Shown: positions 54,455 through 64,000 of the stretch, one piece after another
How positions within the stretch are numbered: the stretch's first letter is position 1
Layout of the letters: every line of letters starts with the position of its first letter
Assembly (NCBI RefSeq): GCF_028476545.1
Contig: NW_026732278.1
Coordinates: 372,001-436,000 of the forward strand
Origin: Physella acuta
Taxonomy: Eukaryota > Mollusca > Gastropoda > Physidae
Direction of reading: 5' to 3'
DNA: 64,000 nt
Program-made: the position numbers and the translations under genes
The notes under the pieces: model-generated
The model's database searches: none
Seen by the model: only the letters and a program-made list of their open reading frames with translations
What the model was told of the DNA's origin: nothing

Positions 54455-57400
54455 TAATATGTATGTATGTATGTAGGCCTATGTATATATATATATATAT
54501 AAAGGCCGGCCTTATCATATATTTAATGATTATGTAATATATAGAACAGTTCAATACTTCAATTCTTTATGTTCAATCAAATTTAGGTCTACTGATTACC
54601 AAAGTTTTGTTAATTTATAGGTAAAGAACAAAATTGTAATATTAATTTTCAATTTCTTTCATTTAAACCTCTAGCTCACAGGGTATGACAAATTGTGAAC
54701 TTGGTAAAAAACAATCAGAGAAGATAGAAAATAACCACATCATCTTTGGAAACGATGTGGGTGGACTAGAAAATCCAGTGACTTTTCCTTTTGATATCTT
54801 GCCAGTGAGTCCATTTTCTTTTCTAATGATAATAGTATTGTTTAAAATCTTTTAAAATCTTGTTCATGCATGAACAAAATTTAAGTTAACTATTATTCAG
54901 TAATTTTAAAAATTTCAATAAAGGAAGAGGCCACAATAGGTCTAAAAGTTGAGGATTCTGTCTATGCTGGTTACAGTTTTGAGCTCATTGACATCTTTAA
55001 CTACACAATAAAATCTAGGTGGCTTCTTGGACAGCAGTTTAGAAAGATTCCATTGGTAGGACTAGTTATTCAGTAAGTGATGCACAATTTAGAAATAATA
55101 CTAGATCTATGTCTGATTTATACAATAGAAATAATTAACATCTTTTAATTTTTAATTATAATGCTACGTTTCATTGGTCCATCCCACACACAGAATGATG
55201 TTCAGCAGTATTCAAATGGTTAATTTTCAAAAATTATACCTACTTGCTAAGTTAAATCATTTTAGGAAGTGAATTATTTTCTTTAGGATGCCAAGTGGAT
55301 CATGATTAGAATATACATTGTTCAGTGTTTAAAGCTTAAGTTTTAAAAATCTTACTTCTATAATTTTTTAACAGAATGAACATTGAGATACGAGTTTATT
55401 GTGATAATTCATACTTTGGGTCTGATTGCTCTCAATATTGTAAGGGTGTAGATGATGCAACAGGGCATTATACATGTCATCCAACTTCTGGCGAGAAAAT
55501 GTGTTTACCTGGTAAGATTTTCTATTGTGAGAATTCATTGCTCAACTTTTATGATTGAGCTTCACAATGTAGAGATTAAGATATGAAAACCAAGCCATGC
55601 TCTATAGATCTATCTATAATTTTAAAATAGGTTGGACCGGCTCAGACTGTTTGATAAATATTGATGACTGTGTCAATAACAAATGCCAGACTGGCTCGAC
55701 ATGTGTTGACAAAATTGGAAGTTACAATTGCACATGTCCAAAAGGGAGGAAAGGTAAAGCTGAATTTTTTTCAATTTAAAACCAGTTTTAAAAAAAAATT
55801 TTACATTATATTCACCATTTCCTGCATGAGCTCTTATCTGTAGGCCATATGATCTCAACTTATTTTTAGATAAACCTTTGGCTATTTATATATGATAACT
55901 TTCAATATCTGAAGTTTCTTGAGACAGACTTTATAAGATTATATAAAACCACATGGTAGTGAGTGAAGTTAATTGTCTATATATGAATAATCTTAGAAAA
56001 GCTTGTTTGTTTTGTAGCTGGAGTAATAGACACAGTGTTGTTGCAAAAATAAGTGGCAAAGCATCAACACAACATTTGTGGGATTGGTTGCATAACAATT
56101 ATATGAATGCCCATCAGGACATAGTGCTTTAGATAGCACAAATACAGTCAACATCATTAATACATTCAGCTTCATAAACTTAATTTCCAAATAGTATCAT
56201 GTAAAATGAAATGTTCAGAAAACTTCTTTGTAGTTTGCATGTTGTAACAAAAACAGTTACTCTTTAAGGCTTGTATTGTGAAGAAAATATCAACGAATGT
56301 GACAGTTCACCTTGTAACAATGGCGGTACCTGCAAGGATAAAGAGGAAGGTTTTACATGCATATGTCCATCTGAGTGGACCGGCACATTGTGTGAAACTC
56401 CATTTTTGGAGTGTAGTGATACAAAAATATGTGTTCACGTAAGATTATCACTATACTGTTTACCACACACTTCATGTTAAGCAATAACTTTTATAAGTAT
56501 ATGTTTTAAAAAAATTAATTTGACATATCTTTATAAAAGATACTTTCAAAATCTTGTTTGTCTATTATTTTCTGTTTTTTTTCTTTAAAAAATTTTCATT
56601 TGTATATTTTCGCAGTTACATTTTTAACTAAATTTCTAAATCTTATTTAATGAATGATTTTTAAAAATCTATTTCCATAGTAATCATGATTTATTTTTAG
56701 ACATAACAACATTATCAACTTTTAATGATATGATTTAGGGAAACTGTATAAAGCTGAATGGCCTGGATACTTGTATATGCGAGGATGGTTGGACAGGAGA
56801 TTCATGCAATACACCTGATAGGTTATGTAAAAAAAAACCTTGCAAAAACAATGGCACTTGTGAGGAAACATTAGGGGATTATAAATGTCATTGTCCTGTC
56901 AAGTTTATTGGTGAGTGATTTCCCTCTAGTAACTATTTTTAATATTTGAAGTTTATCACAATAGAATTTTTGTGTATGTAATTTTCTGTTGAAAAGGATA
57001 TGCAAGATGAGTTTCATTGGCCTTGTTAAAGTCAGGAACCCTTGGTTACAAAACTGGTTATAATGGGTGACTAGGTTATAGTTATGTCAAGGAATGAGTT
57101 GGTGTTTACTATGTCACATTTGATTCTGTACATAAAGCTATTATATGTTTCTAGGGTTAATGGACTAGCAACAAGTATGCTATGAAAACTGACATATCAA
57201 ATCATCCACAAACACCTTAAAATAAATTCTAGATGCCATTTCACCTTTTGACAACCTCAACAAGACTAACTAATATTACATACTCTACCCAGTTGATGTG
57301 TTATAGACCCAATATTTTATTTTAATTGAACATTGAAATATAAGTTAATCAAATTAATCATACTCAGGTCCTCCCGCTAATATAGCTCAATCCTAGTTAT

Positions 57401-60238
57401 AACTATGGGAGGTAATTGACAAGGGAATGGGGGTAGGGAGATTTTGACCAGTGGCTAATGTCCGAGACTGTCCAGGCCCAACCTCCAGGTGCTCATTGCA
57501 GAAGGGGTTGATTGTCAAAAGGGTGGGTTAGCTAGAAATATATCTCTACACTTCAACAACTAATACATTTTTGTGATATTACTTTATCATCTGGTCATAA
57601 ATAGGCAAGGACTGTGAAACAAACAGAATTGACTGTGACAGTAATCCCTGCTTGAACAATGGGTTTTGTGCTGATTTTGATGATGATTATTATTGTTTCT
57701 GTCTTGATGGTTATTCTGGTAAGTTTCTATGCAGTTTTTTTTTTGGCTATTATCATAGTTGTAGATGACATTAAAAAAAAAATTAATAAATATTTTTGTT
57801 GAGTCAGATTAGCTGTAATGTTTTACAAAGAAACTTTGTAGTGTTTTATCTTTTTTGATTAAGTTTTAATGAACTTTGTGATATTTATCATTTCCAGATT
57901 GTTAGAAACATTAAGTATGATATTGACTTGCAGTGTAAAATTATGGAAAAACTTTTTTTTTTGGAAAGTGATGATTTTGAAAAATAACTTGGTAATACTT
58001 TATAACATGTAAATCTCAGGCCGTAACTGTGAGATCATCACTGACCACTGTGTTAGCCGACCTTGTGAAAATGGAGGAACATGTATATCAGAGAAAGATG
58101 GATATAAGTGCATTTGCCCACCAAATACAGACAGTAGGAGGAAGCCTTTTGTTTTATATATTACTATCTTAATTTAAATTTCATCCATTAGGATCAGTTA
58201 AAAATAAACTTATTTTTAGAAATTATTTTTATTTAATTAAATTTAATAGATTTTTCTAAGCTGTATCTATAAATTAATAATTAACTATCATCTTTTCATC
58301 TTTTATAATTAGTTACCATTCTTGATTCTTTTTTTAGTCCACATATTTTTTAGTTAACATATTTATTTTACTCTTAACATTTGTGATGTAGCATTTAATT
58401 AAAAATAAAAAAAGATTTATTACAAACAACCTACAGGTCCGAACTGTGAGATAAAGCTGTATTTGGACCCATGCCTAAGCGCTCCATGTAACAACAATGC
58501 AACATGTGTGCCAGGAGATGGAGAAGCTTTCACTTGTCAATGTCAAAAAGGATACACTGGGGAAAAGTGTGACAGTAAAATAGATTTCTGTCAAAAGTTG
58601 CCTTGCAAAAATAGAGGTTTGAACTGCACAAAAGTTGTCTGAAATATTTATTTTTATGATGTGGATTTGTACTTATTATATGATGGAACAGTTAAAAATC
58701 GAGCCACATCATTACATTTCAACAAAATAAATATGTTTTGATTTTTAAAAAGTCTTTACAATCTAACTTTATTTTCTGGTACTAGGAACGTGTCTGAATA
58801 TAAATAATTCCTATGAATGCATCTGTCCTCCTGGATTTTCTGGAAATATTTGCGAAATTGATGTAGATGATTGTGCAACTAAGCCATGTCAAAATGGAGG
58901 AACTTGTCAAGATTTTATTGATGGCTTTACCTGCCACTGTCTGGGTGGTTACACAGGTGAGCACTGTTTAGTGATCTACTGACGTAAGTGTATAAAGTGT
59001 ATGACAGTTGTAAACATGATACATTAATCTGGTGATGTAAGTGTATGATGATTACAATATGATATATTGATGTAGTGATACAAGTGTATAATGGTAGTAA
59101 ATATATAACTAGATGCAGTGATATAAGTGTATGATAGTCATAAACATTATACATGGATGTGGTGATTTAAGTACAAAATGATTAAAAAGTATGGCTGTAC
59201 TAGTTCACGATTCTCTAATATGATGAATTAAAATATAAGCTTGAAACCAAGGTGTGACTTTTACAGTTTAAGGTATGTAACATTTAAGTTAAAAGTCTGC
59301 CATATGTGAATTGATAAATGTTTTTTTTCAGAATATTTTATTATTTTAAATTTTAGTTAGTTACAAAAGAAATTGTAGTTAAAGGCCGACATATCAGCAG
59401 TTTAAAATAATCCAGCATGCATTAATTTTTTATTAAAATATTTTACTGTTAAGTAGGCCAGATACTAATTAATTGCTGGCATCTGTCAATTTAGCAAGTT
59501 TTAAAATCTGGTACTTTCCTGGTACGATGTGATATGTAAGAATAATTTTTTTCATATCATTGGCTAAAATGATGACATTTTCTTAGGTATTGGATTTTCT
59601 ATTTTACTGCAGGTAAAAACTGTGACGAACCCTTACAAACCAGCACTACAGCTAAAGAAGTGAGTTGATAGATATAATAAAATCAATAGATTAAAAAAAT
59701 CAATCAAGGAATAAGCTTATCTTCAAAAGTTGTAGTACATTTAAAAATTAAAAGTAAATAATAATTTTATACTAAACAAATCAATCCAAATTGGCATGTT
59801 TTGATTCACAGCAAGTGAGACACCATGTCTTCCTGTTCTCAACTATTCCATTGTTATCCTTACCAGACATTCACACCTGTAATGGGCAATTATTTTCTTA
59901 AGTAATTAAATTTAAATAAGAGCTAGTTGTTTGTTATCAACATTAAAGTAGGTGATGCATGCAAAGCTACAACACAGTAGCATATGCGGGGGGAGGGGGG
60001 GGCCGGTCCCTTTACGACCATTTTAAGGATAGTGGTGCCTTTTTTGGAGAATAATTAAATAATATTTAAAACAAGTTCTACAACACACATTCACACAAAG
60101 AAACATAACAACAACAGTAAACACATTACTGAAACTACGAATTTAAAAACTGTCATGTTATGTACCCTAAATGCCACATTTTAATAACTCATCACATGTA
60201 CAGTGTACTTCTTGGCTTACTAATCGGCGCCTGTCCAC

Positions 60239-60285
<47 letters not shown>

Positions 60286-63200
60286 CACATAATTTTTTTT
60301 TTCAAATTTTAAAAAAATTATCCTAATATATAAAATCCTATGTGTGCACTTCCCTCTCTCTCTCTCTCTTTCTGTACACAAAATATTTTCCAAGGCTGTG
60401 AGATCAGTATCTTTAGCTTTAAATAGAGAACTTAATGATATGGACTTTTGTTGAAAATAATATATTGGAATTATTAACTGTATAAACTAAATTAAAGAAT
60501 AAAAATAAAGGAACATTCGTATGTAGAAACAAGAAATTATGTAACCGGAAAGTGTTTATGGTTGTTTATGGTTGTGACAAGAACACAAAAAAACAATAAC
60601 ATCACTTATCACTTGTTTAAACTATGGAAAGTACACAACACTAATGGCATCATCTTCCAATTTTAAAATATGAAGAAATGAACAATTTCATTCAAATTTG
60701 TTTTAGATCTATTGATCCTCTTATCAAGATGTATGCTATGAAATTTATACAATATTCACGGCCAAAATTAATAAAAATTACTTTAAAAAACAACATAAAT
60801 GCCACTGAACAGCCGGGTTTTTAAGGAAATCATTAAAGTCTCTTAATCAGTGGGTCCATATACTTTTGGTTTTAATTTTTTAAAACGTATTAGTAGCCTA
60901 TGTTATTTAAAATGTGTCGGATTTTTAGCTATTTATTTCTTTCTTTGAATTGTCACTAATATTGTTCAACATGTAGTAAAGCACATTGCAATTTGACCAA
61001 TAATTATTTTATAAATTATTTTTCTCAAACTAGTATAACATTTAAAATATTTACGCCCATAATTCACTTGTAACAGGTAGCAATGGTTAGTTTATATATG
61101 ATCCCGACCTAATTTTATAGCGACTTTTGAGTGGATGCTGCCATATTTATACAACTCGTTAACTAAAATTTGATGTGATGTTACTATCTGATTTCATTAA
61201 TAACTTACATTAACAAGCAGATTATTTTTCTAAAGATTGATAAATCAACAACAGCAGTCAAATCACCAATAACTGACACATCATCAACAGCTGACACATC
61301 AACGACAGCTGACACATCACCAACAGCTGACACATCAACAACAGCTGACACATCACCAACAGCTGACTCTATAACTACAGAAGCTATTGAAACTATTTAT
61401 CCAACATACCTAACATTTGAAATACGCACAAAGTCACCTACTGCTCCAAGTACAACAACCAAAGATGGAGGTATAGAATACACTAAACCAGATACATCAA
61501 CAGCAACAATGGTATCAACAGGTGTAAATGAAACAACTACAACAACAATTGTATTAACTGATGATAATGAAACAACTACAACAACAGCTGTATCAACAGG
61601 TGTAAATGAAACAACTACAACAATAGCTGTATCACCTGGTGATAATGAAACAACAACAACAGCTATATCAACTGGTGTTAATGAAACAACTATAGCAACA
61701 ATGGTATCAACAGGTGTAAATGAAACAACTACAACAACAGCTTTATCAACTGGTGATAATGAAACAACAACAACAGCTGTATCAACAGGTGTAAATGAAA
61801 CAACAATGGTATCAACAGGTGTAAATGAAACAACTACAACAACAGCTTTATCAACTGATGATAATGAAACAACTACAACAATAGCTGTATCGCCTGGTGA
61901 TAATGAAACAACAACAACAACAACAGCTGTATCAACTGGTGTTAATGAAACAACTATGGCAACAATGGTATCAACAGGTATAAATGAAACAACTACAACA
62001 ATAGCTGTATCAAGTGGTGATAATGAAACAACAACAACAGCTGTATCAACTGGTGTTAATGAAACAACAATGGTATCAACAGGTGTAAATGAAACAACTA
62101 CAACAACAGCTTTATCAACTGGTGATAATGAAACAACAACAACAATAGCTGTATCAACTGGTGTTAATGAAACAACAATGGTATCAACAGGTGTAAATGA
62201 AACAACTACAACAACAGCTTTATCAACTGATGATAATGAAACAACTACAACAATAGCTGTATCGCCTGGTGATAATGAAACAACAACAACAGCTGTATCA
62301 ACCGGTGTTAATGAAACAACAATGGTATCAACTGGTGTAATTGAAACAACAACAACAACAGCTTTATTAACTGGTGATAATGAAACAACTATAGCAACAA
62401 TGGTATCAACTGGTGATAATGAAACACAAACAACAACAGCTGTATCAACTGGTGTTAATGAAACAACTATGGCAACAATGATATCAATAGGTATAAATGA
62501 AACAACTACAACAATAGCTGTATCAAGTGGTGATAATGAAACAAATACAACACTAGCTGTATCAACTGGTGTAATTGAAACAACTACAACAATAGCTGTA
62601 TCACCTGGTGATAATGAAACAACAACAACAATAGCTGTATCAACTGGTGTTAATGAAACAACAACAACAGCTGTATCAACCGGTGTTAATGAAACAACAA
62701 TGGTATCAACAGGTGTAAATGAAACAACTACAACAATAGCTGTATCACCTGGTGATAATGAAACAACAACAGCTGTATCAACTAGTGATAATGAAACAAA
62801 TACAACACTAGCTGCATCAACTGGTGATAATGAAACACAAACAACAACAGCTGTATCAACTGGTGTTAATGAAACAACTATAGCAACAATGGTATCAACA
62901 GGTGTAAATGAAACAACTACAACAACAGCTTTATCAACTGGTGATAATGAAACAACAACAATAGCTGTATCAACTGGTGTTAATGAAACAACAATGGTAT
63001 CAACAGGTGTAAATGAAACAACTACAACAATAGCTGTATCACCTGGTGATAATGAAACAACAACAACAGCTGTATCAACTAGTGATAATGAAACAAATAC
63101 AACACTAGCTGTATCAACTGGTGTTAATGAAACAACCATAGCAACAATGGTATCAACAGGTGTAAATGAAACAACTACAACAACAGCTTTATCAACTGGT

Positions 63201-64000
63201 GATAATGAAACAACAACAACAGCTGTATCAACTGGTGTTAATGAAACAACAATGGTATCAACAGGTGTAAATGAAACAACTACAACAACAGCTTTATCAA
63301 CTGGTGATAATGAAACAATTACAACAATAGCTGTATCACCTGGTGATAATGAAACAACAACAACAGCTGTATCAACTGGTGTTAATGAAACAACTATAGC
63401 AACAATGGTATCAACAGGTGTAAATGAAACAACTACAACAACAGCTTTATCAACTGGTGATAATGAAACAACAACAACAATAGCTGTATCACCTGGTGAT
63501 AATGAAACAACAACAACAGCTGTATCAACTGGTGATAATGAAACAAATACAACACTAGCTGTATCAACTGGTGTTAATGAAACAACTATAGCAACAATGG
63601 TATCAACAGGTGTAAATGAAACAACTACAACAACAGCTTTATCAACTGGTGATAATGAAACAAATACAACACTAGCTGTATCAACTGGTGTTAATGAAAC
63701 AACTATAGCAACAATGGTATCAACTGGTGATAATGAAACACAAACAACAACAGCTATATCAACTGGTGTTAATGAAACAACTATAGCAACAATGGTATCA
63801 ACAGGTGTAAATGAAACAACTACAACAACAGTTTTATCAACTGGTGATAATGAAACAACAACAACAGCTGTATCAACTGGTGTTAATGAAACAACAATGG
63901 TATCAACAGGTGTAAATGAAACAACTACAACAATAGCTGTATCACCTGGTGATAATGAAACAACAACAACAGCTGTATCAACTGGTGATAATGAAACAAA
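49459..64000 (+). CDS. Delta-type DSL Notch ligand with 9 EGF repeats and a Thr-rich NET-repeat region (3' end beyond window)
   Basis: Predicted secreted or membrane ligand of Notch. Exons: 49459-49494, 51448-51632, 54675-54804, 54924-55072, 55375-55511, 55631-55753, 56269-56438, 56739-56910, 57605-57718, 58020-58133, 58437-58616, 58786-58956, 59613-59659, 61236 to beyond 64000; all borders in frame with GT-AG. Signal peptide about 1-19 ([19 protein letters not shown]), MNNL domain about 20-165. DSL 176-219 has six cysteines spaced x8, x3, x11, x8, x8 and the GHYTC motif. Nine EGF repeats span about 220-572 (for example [17 protein letters not shown]). Most EGF junctions are phase 1, as usual for EGF exons. 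Jagged-type extra EGFs and the VWC domain are not seen, so Delta-like fits best. Residues 577 to over 1490 are Thr/Ser-rich. No membrane segment or stop lies within the window. Confidence 0.9.
50539..50594. repeat. (TA)n microsatellite in Notch-ligand intron 1
   Basis: TA run followed by a short GT run (tgtgagtgtgtgtgtg). Confidence 0.95.
50944..50987. mobile_element. Partial poly-G MITE in Notch-ligand intron 1
   Basis: Begins CAGAGTTTCTTCCAGGCATC, followed by a G homopolymer. The right terminus is absent. A 133-codon open frame (50844-51245) runs across it and is therefore unlikely to be a gene. Confidence 0.7.
52450..52712. repeat. About 53-bp degenerate tandem repeat in Notch-ligand intron 2
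   Basis: About five units of the form ctctacataaccgaatgctt, then aacaacactatgaattcctt, then cgtgat, with 10-20 percent divergence by eye. Intron 2 (51633-54674) also holds a G run near 51740-51759. Confidence 0.8.
53428..53673. mobile_element. Best-preserved long poly-C MITE (TTTCTTCCAGAC family)
   Basis: The element runs 53436-53665, from CAGAGTTTCTTCCAGGC to GTCTGGAAGAAACACTG. It is flanked by GTTGCGGC and GTTGCTGC (7 of 8 match). The 230-bp interior holds four C homopolymers separated by aaatttatataatttatata, gaaaatatatacttttaaca and gtccg segments. It is the fullest copy and can serve as the family reference. It lies in intron 2 of the Notch-ligand gene. Confidence 0.88.
54383..54500. 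repeat. (TA)n microsatellites in Notch-ligand intron 2
   Basis: Two TA runs (about 54401-54450 and 54483-54501) separated by atgtatgtatgtatgtagg, ending 175 bp before exon 3. Confidence 0.95.
58976..59180. repeat. About 53-bp degenerate repeat in Notch-ligand intron 12
   Basis: Four imperfect units around gtgatgtaagtgtatgatgatt, just downstream of the exon ending at 58956. Each unit carries a gtaagt- or caagtgta-type string that could look like a donor site. Confidence 0.7.
60242..60290. repeat. (GT)n(AT)n microsatellite in Notch-ligand intron 13
   Basis: tgtgtgtg run passing into tatatata and a short acacat, about 35 bp left of the interspersed repeat at 60321. Confidence 0.95.
60321..60783 (+). 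repeat. Interspersed repeat, copy 2, in Notch-ligand intron 13
   Basis: Collinear with 29616-30182. It is shorter and lacks about 100 bp of copy 1, including the stretch around ctagagaagatataaatac. It begins tcctaatatataaaatccta, then (ct)n. No protein coding. Confidence 0.75.
61236..64000 (+). other. Coding Thr/Ser-rich NET-repeat exon of the Notch ligand
   Basis: One exon, open from the acceptor at 61234-61235 to the window edge (2765 nt, 921 codons) in the frame set by exon 13. The first 90 or so residues are [12 protein letters not shown]-like, followed by a short non-repeat stretch ([16 protein letters not shown]). The rest is built from S-T/P-G-V/D-N-E-T-T with variable T(2-5), then A/I-V-S or T-M-V-S. 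Each unit contains the sequon N-E-T and many O-glycosylatable Thr. The repeat stays in frame throughout despite units of several lengths, which supports coding. A 580-codon frame on the opposite strand (61397-63139) is its shadow. Confidence 0.85.

Noticed and set aside
61397-63139. 580-codon open frame on the minus strand
   Set aside because: It is antisense to the coding NET-repeat exon, whose plus frame continues in phase from the EGF exons. The minus frame has no splice or domain support.

Overview
This is eukaryotic DNA, with AT-rich gene regions, many short spliced exons with GT-AG borders, tRNA-derived SINE-like repeats and hAT transposons. The proteins look like those of a lophotrochozoan animal. 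A mollusc, probably a gastropod, is my best guess; this is inference and no search was run.

Layout. Bases 1 to about 25,580 hold no host gene I can support. They are packed with at least 17 unrelated minisatellite arrays (18 to 79 bp units), long G or C homopolymers, (TA)n runs, a decayed hAT transposon with an exact 8-bp target duplication (14568-15951), and several hAT-type MITEs. From about 26.1 kb the window is gene-bearing. A ropporin-1-like gene (ROPN1L, minus strand, 26329-28917, 5 coding exons, 224 aa) lies head to head with a HORMA-domain meiotic axis gene (HORMAD, plus strand, 33174-41869, 20 coding exons including one of 11 nt, 575 aa). Next are an SLC13-type sodium/dicarboxylate cotransporter gene (plus, 42723-46631, 14 exons, 583 aa) and the 5' part of a Delta-type DSL Notch-ligand gene (plus, from 49459, 14 exons seen). 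The last of these exons (61236 to the window end) is an unbroken reading frame of more than 900 codons of Thr/Ser-rich repeats carrying N-E-T glycosylation sequons.

How the genes relate. ROPN1L (sperm flagellum, radial spoke/AKAP) and HORMAD (meiotic chromosome axis) are both germline genes and are divergently oriented. The transporter and the Notch ligand have no evident link to them. Exon models were built by hand: every listed junction keeps the reading frame and uses GT/AG, but no transcript evidence was available.

Most notable: (1) a predicted DSL ligand fused to a very long mucin-like, N-glycosylation-sequon repeat region, with several Notch-contact residues of the DSL module changed; (2) a HORMAD keeping a PHD finger plus winged helix, an architecture known from Hop1 and absent from vertebrate HORMADs, with an 11-nt microexon; (3) small hAT-like MITE families with G/C homopolymer interiors, which explain most poly-G tracts here and show 8-bp target duplications; (4) minisatellite arrays built from two unit lengths, two of them with a similar roughly 780-bp higher-order duplication.
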